A stretch of DNA of 64,000 bases from positions 546,957-610,956 of the forward strand of contig JAJJXM010000036.1 in the NCBI GenBank assembly GCA_024516155.1. The letters are read 5' to 3'. This DNA comes from Pyronema omphalodes. Taxonomy: Eukaryota; Ascomycota; Pezizomycetes; Pezizales; Pyronemataceae. The translations under genes were made by a program, and so were the position numbers. This document shows, piece after piece, positions 39,756-52,900 of this stretch. Under the pieces are notes generated by a model that saw nothing but the letters and a program-made list of their open reading frames with translations, made no database searches and was not told the origin of the DNA. Position 1 is the first letter of the stretch. Every line of letters begins with the position of its first letter.

Positions 39756-41124
39756 CATATATTTATTGATGATAATCTCTACCTATTACCATAGTGCACC
39801 ACCTTTTTTGATCATACATTCCTTTCTCTCCCAACTGAAAACTCTAACAAGTTCTTCAATACCACTGATTTGAATCATTTTCCATTGACCAGCACATGAT
39901 TTGTAAATTACCAGCCCAATAGGTCCAACAGAAAATTCTTGTATGTATGCAGGATCAATTGTCTGATCATCGGAAAAAGTTATTGATAAAAATACGTATT
40001 ATACAAAATTAAAAGACTGTTATCAAACATCATATCAGAAACCATAACAAAGATTTTCTAATCTTGTTACCATCCTCCTCCCGTTGCTCAACCTGTATCA
40101 CCTCTTCCTCTGCACCAATCTCCGCCATACTCCCCTCGATCACCATTGGAGCTCCTGTACTGATCCCAGTTCATACAAACCCCCTTCGGCATTTTCCTCG
40201 CCGCTCTGATTCCTCCCTCCTTCCCCCGCCCCCCATTTTTGAAGCTGCCTTGTTATGAGCACATGAGCCTTAAAAGTCACGCAATGGTATGTTCCTATGC
40301 ATTCCCCAGAGATTGTAGTTATTCCACTATCTGAACGATACCCCCATGACATGTAGAGCCATACATAATGTCAAATGTTTTTTTTTTTTATTTCTTTTAT
40401 TTCATACTCGCATCTAACCGTAAGGTTATGGCGGAAGCTAACTAATTACTGTACATTGCTAACTGCCGAGTGTTACGTCAACAGTTACTGGGAACGCCCC
40501 AGAGCGGTCTTCATTTGTCAGGTTGTAGCCCCCTCTCTTCTCTCGTATTCCATTCCTGTCCTTCTCGTCGTTCTGCCCATGAGCCCTGTGCGCTCCGCAG
40601 ACACCCTTCCCGGTGCGTGGTATCCTCCACCCTTCCCCATCTGCGTCCCCTCTTTGTAGTATATATGTTTTTTTTTTTTTTTTTTTTTTCCCTGCCATTC
40701 ACCACCCCCAATTCCCCTCCTAACTCTCCTCCTCTCCGTGCACCTTCCCATCTTCACCCGCTCCTCTCCCCCCTATGCAATTGCTTCACACCGTCCTCTC
40801 CCCCTACATTCTTCTGCTCCCGTCTTTCTCGTCCTCTCAAATGTCCTCCAATCCTTCCAATTCTCCTCCATTCCCCCACCGTCCTGCTCATTTCCACGTT
40901 CCTCCCCTCCTATCATCTCCCTGTGCCACGTTATTCTTATATATTTTCAAAATTGTTTTTTTTTTTTTTTTTTTTTTTTTTCAGTGTTCCTCGCCTGGGT
41001 CCCACATTGTTCCCCAGCCTGTCATAGCGATACGTCTGTCTGGTCAGTCAGTCATCTGGGGGGTCATACTCAATAACGTGTGTGCCTATCCGGACGTGGC
41101 GATGTTCGTCGGAGAGATCATAGT
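39756..41124. other. Host DNA right of Copia D, pyrimidine-rich, no gene seen
   Basis: Continues the island 15771-19086. The first 600 bp are AT-rich. From about 40480 one strand is strongly C/T-rich with T runs at 40378-40389 (12), 40668-40689 (22) and 40956-40981 (26). ORFs through it are low-complexity reading of the tracts and are not supported as genes. Confidence 0.5.
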
Positions 41125-41656
41125 TGTCACGGCACACGGCTGACGAGCCGTTGTGTTGTTGATGTCGTTGTTGTACTGTTGTCGTTGTTGTGCCGTTGTC
41201 GTTGTTGTGCCGTGTTGTGTTGTCGATGTGTTGTTGTGTGTACTGTGCCGCTGATGATGATTGATCGATTGATGATGGATGACATACCACGAGCTGTAGA
41301 AGCTGTGGCGTCGCAGGTTAGATGATGGAGAACAGAACCGAATCATGTAGCGATGTTGGTTGACGGCGCAGCAAGAGTTCTGGCCGCCCTTTGTACATAA
41401 GGAGGCTTGCCTCCCCATTGACTGAGTTCTCCATCGAACGTCTTGTGTCTTTCTCTTGACCTTTCATAAGATTTCCTTCTCTCTTAGTCGAGACTTACGT
41501 CACTCTTGTTCCTGTCCCTGTCCTTGTCTAGTGTGCCGGCCGTCTGTCGAGCACTTCGGTCCTTGTCATTCCGTTCTGGCTCTCGGAGCCCGCCTAGTCC
41601 CCGTTTCCTGGTAGTGTTCAGTGTATCCCTCGAACGTCCGTTCGCAGTCCCTGACA
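41125..41656 (+). repeat. 5' LTR of element H
   Basis: 532 bp, TGTCACGG...CCTGACA, clearly diverged from the B LTR but retaining the ATCGAACGT segment (near 41433) and the following ACGTTCGAT (41659-41667). Confidence 0.9.
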
Positions 41657-43283
41657 TTACGTTCGATCGCAAAAAATATTCGACCGACATGCTTAAACCC
41701 AACCGGTTGTTCCTGGACGCACACCCTCAAGCAAGCCCTAGAAAACGACACCCTCACCAGAACCTTTGAAATACCTAGCCGATTCGCTGGCACCGTCCGA
41801 CGAACCCTCGGAAGAGCAGAAGATCTCGGCTACCTTGTTGTCAGTTGGGAACTCCAGAATTACAACAACCAGGAGTACGTCCGTTACACCATCAAGCTTA
41901 AGCCAATTCTCCAAGCCCACCGACATGCACGTTAAGGTTATCGAGGAAGGGCATTGGCAGCAGATCATTAACGCCGCTTCCATGACCCAGTCCCCGGACG
42001 GGCATGACCCGGTTACATTCACCAAGCAGCTCGCCCAGTCGATCCTGCACGGACAGGACCATCCCACAAGCTATATCTTAAACGACCTCGCCGAGACCCC
42101 CGGCTCCCATACCAGCACCTGAGTCTCCAGCCCTGTGGCCTCCCGTGCCCTGGAACCCTCCGCTAGTGCCCCCATTCCCCCCGTCGTGATCCAGGGCCAG
42201 TCTGTACAGGTTTACCCTAACGGACTAGACAGTGCGCCATCAGCTGCTGCCCCCCCTCACCCCAGCCACAGCCACAGCCACAGCATCAGTCCCCGCCCCC
42301 GCTATTATCGCCCCAGTTCCAAGACTTCCCCCCCGAGACCCAGAAATCCTTCTCAACCCTGAAGAACAAGCGGAGGCAAACGAGAATCGATATTATGAAA
42401 AGGAGATGACCCGTCAGCATCACCTGTTAACATGTTGCTCGCCTACCCCAGCATCCGCGTCACCGGTGATAAAACTTCGGACCCACCAATCTTCGATGGG
42501 TCGAACAAGGAAGACCTCCCCCAATTTGTTTCCTTGCTTCGTATTAAATTGGTAAGGGAAGAATTGCACTTCCCGACCCCCCACAAGAGAATCTCCTACG
42601 CCATGGGCCGCCTCCGCGGACGCGCCCTCGACCAGATCCTCCCGTATATCAGGGAGAATGGTAACCGCTGGGCCCTAAATGACGTCGAGGACGTCATCAA
42701 GATCTTGCAGGGGACCTTTGGAGACCCGGACGAGCGCGCAATGGCTGGTTTCAAACTTCAGAACCTCCGCCAAAACAACCGCGAGTTTTCCGATTATTAC
42801 GCAAAATTCTCCTGCCTGGTTGCAGAACGGGGTAAGGATGAAGCCGCTACCATGGACGCCCTAAGGAACGGCCTATTCATTGAATTGCATGACAAGTTGG
42901 TTGGCGCACCTCCTACCACTACACTGCATCAATTTGTCGACCAGAATCAGAAACTGGACTCTCAGTTAAGAGCCCTGGAGAATCTTCGCAAGCTGCGCAC
43001 CAACCGCGGCCAAACCAAACCCACTACCACCACCACCCCCGCAACACACCGCCCCACCCCCGCTACCCAGTCAACCACCGCCTGTTCTACCAAACAGAGC
43101 ACAGCCCAGGGACCCCGCCAGAAACTATCAGCACAACAACGCGCTACCCGTCTGTCAGAAGGACGTTGCCTCTACTGCGGTAGCCTCGGCCACATGGCAG
43201 CCTCGTGCCCCGTGAAGACTAATGTCGAAGTTGCAAGTGTCGAATCGTTGGATGTGGAAGAAGATGTTTCAGGAAAAGACTAA
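41657..43283 (+). pseudogene. gag: Gag region of element H, decayed
   Basis: The ATG at 41925 overlaps the end of a small upstream frame exactly as in B. Gag is stopped by a TGA at 42120-42122 and shifted around 42.3-42.4 kb. The capsid part and zinc knuckle (CLYCGSLGHMAASC) are open from 42432 to 43283. Compared with B the protein has many substitutions and two or more breaks. Confidence 0.88.
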
Positions 43284-43339
43284 ACCAGCAGCAGGAAGAT
43301 GGCTCTGCCGCTGGTAGGAAGATTATTGCAGATACACCA

Positions 43340-46300
43340 TTGTTATCAGGCCAAAGTTTTACAGGCAAATTAGAATGCAAACACCTTGTTCTCTCTTGCT
43401 CCTTGTTCTTTAATAACCGCTCCGTGAAGACAGTAGCGGTCGTTGACTGTGGCGCCACTGGCATCGCATTTGTGGATCGCAATTTTGCCCGCCATCACAA
43501 ACTCCCTCTGTCACCCCTACTCACAGTCCGAACTGTCGAAGTAATTGACGGCCGACCTATATCCTCGGGGAAAATGACCCACCTCAGCCAAGTAGAGTGT
43601 ACCATCAATGGTCACTCGGAAACCCTCCCCATGCTCGTCACTAAGTTGGGCCACTACCCGGTGGTGCTGGGTATCCCCTGGCTAAAGAAACACGACGTGA
43701 CAATAAGCTTCAGCTCCAATACCGTAGGCTTCGATTCACAGTATTGCCTCAGGAACTGCACCCCGTTACCAGTGAGCACGACCGGTGTCGAGGTCCTGGA
43801 CCCGAGGCCCCTCCCGTCGTCCACAAGCTCGACACAGACTCCATGCCGGAACTGGAAAACCCAGTCCCCGACCCACCAGACGACCCTCCATTAGCAATCT
43901 CCAGCCTAACCATCTCCGATTTCAAAGAGATGGTAGAAGATGAAAACCTGACAGTCTTTTCGCTATGGCTGAATGAAATCGCCGTCACCTTGGAGCACAA
44001 ACCCCCCTCAGGGATGAAGAACAAAAGGACATCATCCCCGAAGAGTACCATGACTACCTCGACCTGTTCAAGGAAGTCAACGCGAAGGAACTCCCCCCAC
44101 ACCGACCCTACGACCACAAGATCATGTTGAAAGAGGGATTTGTTCCCCGCTTTGGTCCCCTATACTCGTTATCACGCAACGAGTTACAGACACTAAAAGC
44201 TTCGCTAGATGAGAATTTGGAAAAAGGCTTTATACAACGCCCCCAATCATCAGCCGCCTCGCCGATATTATTTGTGAAGAAATCAGACGGATCCTTACGT
44301 TTATGCCTGGATTACCGAAGATTGAATGAAGGAACCGAAAAGAATCGGTACCCGCTACCACTGATAGAGGAAACGATGATGAATCTTCTCAAAGCTCAGT
44401 ATTCTACCACCCTAGATGTCCGCAGTGCCCATAACCTGATTAAAATGGCAGAAGGCGAAGAATGGAAAACGGTGTTCCGAACAAGGTACGGATTATTCGA
44501 GTCAAAAGTGATGCCCTTTGGGCTCACCAACGCACCCGCCGACTTCCAAGCATTCATCAATGATGTACTGCGACCATACCTGGACCAGTTTTGCTGAGCG
44601 TACTTGGATGACATCCTCATCTTCTCGGAAACAAAAACTGATCACACCTCGCATGTCCGAAAAATCTTGGAGCGACTTAAACAAGAAAAACTACACTTGA
44701 AACCAGAAAAGTGTAAGTTTGCTAAACCGAAGTCCAGTACCTGGGGTACAACATTGGCCGCGACGGCGCTCGCAAGATGGACTCCAAAGTAGCTACAGTC
44801 AGAGATTGGCAGGATCCAACCGATTTGAAACAGGTCCAAGAGTTCCTTGGTTTCGCGAACTCCTACTGACGATTTATTAAAGACTACTCGAAAGTGGTCT
44901 CCCCTCTAACTGCTTTGACCAAGAAGCAAGATGGCAAAGCAACCCCCTTTACCTGGGGTAAAGATCAGCAAGATGTTTTTGACCGCTTGAAAAACGCATT
45001 TACCTCGGCACCGATCCTGAAGCATTTCGACTACGAAAAGCCGATTGTGGTGGAAACGGACGCATCTGATTATGTGTCAGCTGGAGTACTGTCACAATAC
45101 GACAACGATAACGTACTGCGCCCCGTTGCATTCTACTCCAAAAAGCATTCCCCGGCGGAATGCAATTACGACATTTATGATAAGGAACTACTGGCAATAG
45201 TTCGACGCTTCGAAGAATGGCGTGCCCACTTGGAGGGCTCGCCTTCCCGATAAAAGTACTCACAGATCACAAAAATCTACAGCATTTCATGACAACGAAA
45301 CTACTAAACAGACGACAAGCACGTTGGTCCGACTTCCAGTCGCGATTCAACCTCGTCATTACCTACCGACCCTGAACGTTGGGAGGGAAACCGGATGCCT
45401 TGACGAGACGAGCCGCTGATCTCCCGGCAGAAGGAGACAAGCGTATACTAGCAAATCAACAAGCTGTCCTGAAGCCACAAAATTTCCAATTGTGCATGAC
45501 CCCGCCCATGAGGCTGGAACCCTCTGAAGTGGACCTCCTATTGCAGGAGGGATACAAGACATATTCATTCCCCAACCGAGTGGTGGCAATGCTGGAAGAT
45601 GGAAGACAGGTCTGTAGAGACATCTCACTCACCAACTGTTCCTCGTAGAAAACCGTTTATATTATCGAGACTGCCTGTACGTCCCTGCACTGGACAAATT
45701 ACGCCTAAAACTGCCACAAGATCACCACGACCCGCCCACCATGGGACATCCGGGACGTGGGAAGACTTTTGAACTCCTAGCCCGAAACTAATATTGGCCC
45801 TCAATGCGGAAAGATGTGCACCAGTTCGTCTATAACTGCCACACTTGTAAAAGAACGAAAGCAACCCGTCACGCAACGTACGGCACCTTGGAACCCCTAC
45901 CAGTCCCACACCACCCGTCGCAGAACATATCTGTGGACTTCGTTACTGGACTCCCGATATCAGAAGGCTTCGATACAATATGTGCGATCGTTTGCCAAGT
46001 TACAAAGCAGCGGCACTTGGTGCCCTGCAATTCCACCATAGACGCGGAAGGATTCGCACAACTTTTCCTCGAAAGCGTCTTCAAACTCCACGGTCTCCCG
46101 GATACAGTGCTATCCGACCGTGGCCCACAATTTGTAGCTCACTTCTGGAAGCACCTCGCAAATTGTATGGGTATTGAGATTGCCACGAGCAACGCGGTTA
46201 CTGAGCAGTATCTCCGCGCATACGTTTGTTTCCTACAAGATGACTGAAAGAAAGTTTTACCCTTGGCAGCATTTGCCGCAAATAATGAAGTTTCAGATAC

Positions 46301-46679
46301 GATGTAGCTGTCCCCGTTCTTTGCCTTGTACGGCCCACATGAGAAATGTTCGTTCGAATTGGAGATCAGGACTGTTAACCCTGAAGAAGTTAAAGCAAAT
46401 GAGGTAGCAGAAAGGATGTCTCACATCAATGACGTCCTATGTACAGAAATGAGGTACGCCCAAGCCCGCCACGTGGAAGCCGCCGACAACTCTCGACTCC
46501 CCGCGCCGGTCTTCAAGCCAGGTGACCTGGTATGGCTGGATGCACGCAACCTGAGGACCCGCTGACCATCGAAAAAGCTGGAGAACAAGCACCTCGGCCC
46601 CTTCACTGTGGTTCAGCCCATTGGATCCCACGCCTATGAATTAGATATTCCGGATACCATGAAACATCAGAGGACGTTC
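43340..46679 (+). pseudogene. pol: Pol region of element H, decayed and truncated
   Basis: Recognisable protease (DCGATGIAFVDRNF), reverse transcriptase (AYLDDILIFSETK after a TGA at 44595-44597), RNase H (ETDASDY) and integrase (CHTCKRTKATRHA; SDRGPQF). Breaks include frame changes near 43.8, 44.1, 44.7 and 45.2 kb and stops at about 44870, 45375, 45646, 46245 and 46563. The integrase segment with the catalytic Glu (TAFHPQTDGQTERI in B) is deleted around 46195. Certainly non-functional. Confidence 0.92.
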
Positions 46680-48065
46680 TGTGAACCGGGGCACAGTCCT
46701 AACTATGCGGAGGCTTTTCCGGTTGTCTCTTAAGTATTCTGTCCTGATGTAGACAGACGCTTCGTTCCCAGGAACTAAAAGAACTTATTACAAAGATAAG
46801 CTAGGAAGAGAATTAACCGATCACAGGCCGAATAAACTTAAGGGTCGTCTTTGGAGGTATTCGCTGGTGTAGATATGGTATCGTCGCGTATAGGATCAAT
46901 GGATGATGATGGAGGAGACAGAGGGAAGACATAGGGTCTTTTGTAGACGTTCGTCTTCAAGTTTGCCCAGCCTTCCTTGGGGAACCAACTGCCAAACTGA
47001 GCTTAGGAGATAAGACATGGGTCATGGCTGTGACGCATCTGCTGAGGCTTGCATCATGCTAAGCACGCACTTAAATTAATTGCTCACTTGCTTGATGCTC
47101 GCCCTGGTCAGATTAATCCTTGAAATAGCTCACCGTACTACCACACCTTCAAATGAGGTGCTGGGGTTATGAGTCACACCGGAGGGCAACTCCGTCTGAC
47201 TGCATCATGCATGAACTCTTGTGATAATAACGCATGAGTCATTTATCGTATGAGTCGCGCCATCATAGATCTCCCTAGAGAATCTCGATTGCAAGTAGAG
47301 GTCGCTGACATCATAAGGCATACCATGCCCTACCGGAGCGCACTGCCCCGTCACATTCCTGTGTGATGTCATATGTGCCCCACCTGCGCGCACTTGCGCG
47401 CAGCCACACCCTGGTGTGGATGCAACCGCCGTATTGTTTCCAAGTTGGCAGTTCTAGGCCCAAGGACGCGTCATATCAGTTTCATCAAACAGGTTTCCTG
47501 AGTGGGGTTCCCTGCTGGACGTCGTCTCATGCTGATGCACTGTTGACCCTTGTCCTGCAGTCCACTCATGTTCGCTGACTAGACTCTGCCTTATCTCTCG
47601 CCCCACTGTTCACCCAACTAGTAACACCGGATGACACTCCTGCGCCGCATCTGCATCTTCCTGGAATCCTCTGTTCCTATGCAGCCCCTATCGTAGCCGT
47701 GGATTGCCGAACTCTCCTCAGGTATAAGGAGGTGACCTTTCGTCGTCTTCCTCTTTCTCCATCAGCGTCGTTTGTAGTTGTCTCAAGGGTAAGTCGACAC
47801 CCTTGAGGTAAGTGTTCCTTTCCCCTTCTCCGTCCTGAATCCTCCCAAACTGAGAGTGAATAATAGTTTTCAACGCCTCGGGCCGGGATCCTCGTGAGGT
47901 CCTATCGGAAAGTCACGAAACACGTGACGTGGCTAGCCGGAGATCCTCTGGGGGTTCCGGCCCGGGATACTAAACTAATTATTCATTCTCCTGTCGAGTT
48001 TGCCATATTCTCCATAGCGTTATATATCATACCTATTCTATTCTCACACATTATAGGGTGTGACA
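46680..48065 (-). repeat. 3' LTR of element F2
   Basis: 1386 bp, TGTCACACC...GGTTCACA on the minus strand, alignable over its whole length with the solo LTR in D. Contains no gene. Confidence 0.88.
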
Positions 48066-48080
48066 CCACCTCCCCCCTGT
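48066..48080 (-). other. Polypurine tract of element F2
   Basis: Reads ACAGGGGGGAGGTGG on the minus strand directly in front of TGTCACACC; this fixes the orientation of family F. Confidence 0.75.
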
Positions 48081-48236
48081 TCAAGCTTCGTCCCGAAGCT
48101 CGTAGTTTATCATTCTGTGATCGCACCTCGCCGCAGCCAAGTGATTAAGTGATCAATTATAGATGTAGTCCTCCAGCCCCTACATCCTACTACCAACTCG
48201 ACCTAATGAAAACCCCGTGGGGAAAAACATTAAGCC

Positions 48237-49149
48237 TTAATCCTTGAGTCGGTAGTCCCTCGGAGAGTCAGGATGCTTGAGATGGAATTCTCTTAGCTTT
48301 TCCTGACCTGCTACTGAAAAGTTGTCGAAGGGTTCCGCCGTCCAATCTTTCTTGTTGGGCCACCCAAGCCATTTAACGAGGTAAAGTACTCTGTTTCCCG
48401 ATTTATAACTGCTCATGATTTCATCAATGTCGTACTCCTCGCTTCCCTCAACATCGTCTGCTTCCCTAAGAATCTTATCTGGGTCTGGTGGAGCTCTTGT
48501 ACCGGTGTGGAAAGGCTCAAGTAGGGAAATATGAAAGACATTATGAATCTTCCATTTTCGTGGTAATGTGAGACGTCATGCTGTAGGGGATATGACTTTT
48601 TCGATGTGAAATGGACCATGAAGGTTGTGATCCAATTTATGTGATGGGCGTCTTGTTTTTATGTGTCGTCCATCGAGCATAACCAAGTCTCCAACTTGGT
48701 AAGTAGGTGCCTCCTTTCGTTGTAGGTCTGCATACTTTTTCATTCTTTCTTGTGCTTTCTGTAAGGATATCTTTGCTCCTTCGTGCACAGTATGCATCCA
48801 GTGGGCGTATGCTTTGCTGGCTGGATTTCGCACAGCAGTTGCAGTGGGGTTGCTGGCAATGGGGTTGTAACCGTAATTCGCATAGAAAGGTGAGAGTCCT
48901 GTAGCGGTGGTTACTGAGTTATTGTGGGCAAACTCTGCCATTGGCAACAAGTCAACCCAATCGTCCATCTCATGATTGACAACAGAGCGGAGGTAAGCTT
49001 CAATTGTCTCGTTGAGCCGTTCCGTCTGTCCGTCGGTTTGAGGGTGGAACGCTGTGGACATTCTAGGCCTGATGGCTAGTGTCCCGAGAAATGCTTTCCA
49101 GGTCGTACTTGTGAACCTGGAGTCCCTATCCGAAATGATGTCTGTAGCC
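48237..49149 (-). pseudogene. pol: Element F2 integrase C-terminal part and chromodomain
   Basis: Reading leftward from 49149: integrase core from just before the second catalytic Asp (DIISDRDSRF), the Glu motif (QTDGQTERLN), a GPF-type region (HNLHGPFHIEKV), then a TGA at 48576-48578, and in the same frame beyond it HNVFHISLLEP and a chromodomain (EEYDIDEIMSSYKSGNRV; YLVKWLGW) ending at TAA 48237-48239. The first half of pol is missing. The open frame running right into the G1 LTR (to 49370) is a fusion by-product. Confidence 0.88.
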
Positions 49150-49672
49150 TGTCGCGGCACACGGCTGACGAGCCGTTGTGTTGTTGCGTCATCGTTGTGT
49201 TGTCGTTGTTGTTGTTGACATCGTGCCGTTGTCTTGCCGTGTTGTGTTGCTGTTGTGTTGTTGTGTGTGCCGTGCCGTTGTGACTGATAGACTGATTGAT
49301 GATGGATGACGTACCACGAGCTGGAGAGCTGTGGCGTCGCAGGTGAATTGATGGAGAACGGAAGCTTCATGTAGCGATGTTGGATGACGGCCCAGCAAGA
49401 GTGCTGGCCGCCCCTTTGTACATAAGGAGGCTTGCCTCCCCGTTGTCGAGTTCTCCATCGAACGTCTTGTGTCTTTCCCTTGCTCCTAATAAAGACTACT
49501 TCTTCCAGTCCTACGTCACTCTTGTCCTTGTCCCTGTTCCTGTTTCGTGTGCCGTCCGTCTGACGAGCACTTCGGTCCTTGTTCTGCCGTTCCCCGTCCC
49601 GGAACCCGCCTAGTCCCTCTCGCCGGTAGTGTTCAGTGTGTTCTTTGAACGTCCGTTCCTAGTTCCCTGACA
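49150..49672 (+). repeat. LTR of unit G1
   Basis: 523 bp, starts TGTCGCGG (one base off the family TGTCACGG), ends CCCTGACA. Inserted in the integrase gene of F2. Confidence 0.9.
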
Positions 49673-49879
49673 ACCGCCGCCTCCAGCAAGCAAACCCCTG
49701 CCCAGGGACCCCGTTAGAAACTGTCGGCACAGGAACGCGTGACCCGCCTGTCAGAAGGACGTTGCCTCTACTGCGGTGGCCTTGGCCACATGGCTGCTTG
49801 GTGCCCCGCCAAGACGAATGTTAAAGTGGCGAGTGTGGAATCATTGGATAGTGAAGAAGAGGTGTCGGGAAAAGACTAA
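49673..49879 (+). pseudogene. gag: Gag remnant of unit G1
   Basis: Only the final 68 codons remain, with the CCHC knuckle (CLYCGGLGHMAAWC) and a CAG to TAG stop near 49714. It begins exactly at the LTR end. Confidence 0.85.
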
Positions 49880-49932
49880 ACCAGCTGCAAGAAGATGGCT
49901 CTGCCGCTGGTGGGAAAATCATTGCTGATACA

Positions 49933-52900
49933 TTGTTATTATCGGGCGCAAGTTTTACTGGAAAGTTAGAATGCAAACACCTTGTTCTCTCTTGCTCCTT
50001 GTTTTCCAATAACCGCTCCGTGAAAACAGTAGCGCTCGTTGACTGCGGCGCCACTGGTATCGCCTTTGTTGATCGCAATTTCGCCCGCCATCACAAACTC
50101 CCTCTAACCCCCCTACCCACCGCCCGAACGTTCGAAGTTATCGACGGCCGACCCATATCCTCAGGAAACATCACACACCTCGCCCAAGTAGAGTGTACCA
50201 TCAATGGTCACTCAGAAACCCTTCCCATGTTCGTCACCAAGTTGGGTCACTACCCGGTGGTGTTGGGCATCCCCTGGTTGAAGAAACACGACGTAACAAT
50301 AAGCTTCAGTTCCAACACTGTAAGCTTCGACTCACAATACTGCCTACGGAACTGCACCCCGTTGCCTGTGAGCACAACCGGTGTCGAGGTCCTGGACTCG
50401 AGGCCCCCTCCCGTTGTCCACGAGCCCGAAACAAACCCCATGCCGGAGTTAGAAGACTCGGTCCCCGACCCTCCAGACGAACCCCCAATAGCGATCTCAA
50501 GTCTAACCATCTCCAACTTCAAAGAAATGGTAGAAGACGAAAGCCTGACAGTGTTCTCGCTATCGTTGGACGAGATCACCGTCGCCCTACAAGACAAGCC
50601 CCCCCTCACGGATGACGAACTGAAAGACATGATCCCCGAAGAGTATCATGACTACCTCGATTTATTCAAGGAGGTCAACGCGAAGGAACTCCCCCCACAC
50701 CGACCTTACGACCACAAGATCCCACTGAAAGAGGGATTCGTCCCCCCCTTTGGCCCGCTATACTCGCTGTCACGCAACGAGTTGCAGACGCTGAAAACGT
50801 GGCTCGATGAGAATTTGGAGAAAGGATTTATACAACGCTCCTGATCACCAGCCGCCTCGCCGATATTATTCGTGAAAAAATCAGACGGATCCCTACGCCT
50901 GTGTGTCGATTACCGGAGACTGAATGAAGGTACCGAGAAGAACCGGTACCCGCTGCCATTGATACAGGAAACGATGATGAATCTTTCCAAAGCTCAATAC
51001 TTTACGACCCTTGATGTCCGCAGCGCTTATAACCTTATCAGAATGGCAGAAGGCGAAGAATGGAAGACGGCCTTCCGCACAAGGTACGGCCTATTTGAGT
51101 CGAAAGTGATGCCCTTTGGGCTCACCAACGCGCCTGCCGATTTCCAGGCATTTATAAATGATGTCCTGAGACCATACCTGGACCAGTTTTGTACGGCATA
51201 CTTGGACGATATCCTCGTATTCTCCGAAACAAAGTCCGATCACACCGCACACGTCCGAAAGATCTTGGAACGACTCAAACAAGAAAAACTGCACTTGAAA
51301 CCAGAGAAGTGTAAGTTTGCTAAGGCAGAAGTACAGTACCTGGGCTACAAAATCGGCCGCGACGGCGCGCGCATGATGGATTCTAAAGTAGCCACAGTGA
51401 GAGATTGGAAGGAACCAACCAATTTGAAACAGGTCCAAGAGTTCCTGGGCTTCGCGAATTTTTACCGAAGATTTATCAAAGACTACTCAAAAGTGGTCTC
51501 CCCTCTAACGGCTCTGACCAAAAAGAAAGATGGTAAAGCAATCCCCTTTACCTGGGGTAACGATCAGCAAAGCGCCTTCGACCGACTGAAGGATGCATTT
51601 ACATCAGCACCGATTCTCAAGCACTTCGACTACGAGAAACCGATTGTAGTAGAAACAGACGCATCTGACTATGTGTCTGCTGGAGTCTTATCACAATACG
51701 ACGACGATAACGTGTTACACCCCGTCGCATTTTATTCTAAAAAGCATTCCCCGGCAGAATGCAACTACGAAATCTACGACAAAGAACTACTGGCAATAGT
51801 TCGTTGTTTTGAGGAATGGCGTCCCCACTTAGAGGGCTCCGCCTTCCCTATAAAAGTATTGACAGACCACAAGAATCTCGAATACTTTATGACGACAAAG
51901 CTGCTAAACAGACGACAAGCACGCTGGTCCGAATTCCTGTCTCGGTTCAACTTTGTGATCACCGATCGACCGGGAACGTTGGGAGGAAAACCGGACGCCC
52001 TGACAAGACGAGCCGCCGACCTCCCGGAAGAGGGAGATGAACGCATACTAGCGAACCAGCAAGCTGTACTGAAGCCGCAAAACTTCCAGTTGTGCATGAC
52101 CCCGCCCATGAAACTTGCACCCTCCGAAGTGGACCTCCTGTTTACAGAGGGCTACAAGACAGATTCATTCCCCAACCGAGTGTGGGGAATGCTGGAAGAC
52201 GGTACACAAATCTGTAAGAACATATCACTCGCCGATTGCTCCGTGTTGGAAAACAGATTGTACTACCGAGACTGCCTCTATGTCCCCGCGCTGGATAAAC
52301 TACGATTGAAACTACTGCAAGATCACCACGACCCCCCCACCATGGGACACCCGGGCCGTGCGAAGACTTTCGAAACCCTCGCCAGGAATTATTACTGGCC
52401 CTTGATGAGAAAAGATGTGGACCAATTCGTCCGAAATTGCCACACCTGCAAAAGAACAAAGGCTACCCGCCACGCACCCTATGGAACCCTGAAGCCCCTA
52501 CCGGTTCGCACCACCCTTGGCAGAATATATCGGTGGATTTTGTTACTGGACTACCGACATCAGAAGGCTTCGACGCAATATGTGCGATCGTTTGCCGACT
52601 AACGAAACAGCGGCACTTAGTGCCCTGTCATTCCACGATAGACGCAGAAGGCTTCGCGCAACTCTTCCTGGAAAACGTATTCAAACTACACGGCCTGCCA
52701 GACACAGTAGTGTCCGACCGCGGTCCGCAATTTGTGGCCCATTTCTGGAAACACTTGGCAAATTGCATGGGTATCGAAATTGCCACGAGTACGGCCTTTC
52801 ATCCCCAAACCGACGGCCAAACAGAGAGAATTAACGCGGTTACGGAGCAATATCTCCGCGCGTACGTCTGTTATTTACAAGACGATTGGAAGAAATTTTT

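Larger units (their letters stand above)
41125..46679 (+). mobile_element. Degraded Gypsy element H (diverged B-family member), 3' truncated
   Basis: 5' LTR, leader with the same self-priming site, gag and pol remnants with many stops and shifts. It is cut at 46679 by the LTR of element F2, within the region encoding the segment after integrase. Much more diverged from B than C or G are, so an older insertion. Confidence 0.92.
46680..49149 (-). mobile_element. Gypsy element F2, 3' end only, minus strand
   Basis: A 1386-bp LTR preceded (on the minus strand) by a polypurine tract and by integrase-chromodomain coding DNA. It links the long-LTR family F, seen as fragments at 1-355 and 20184-21592, to a chromodomain Gypsy element. 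It is inserted in H and is itself cut at 49150 by the LTR of G1; the rest of F2 is not in the window. Confidence 0.88.

Noticed and set aside
40459..41143. Several ORFs of 66-185 codons across T and C/T tracts
   Set aside because: They are translated homopolymers and pyrimidine-rich DNA with no start context or domain.
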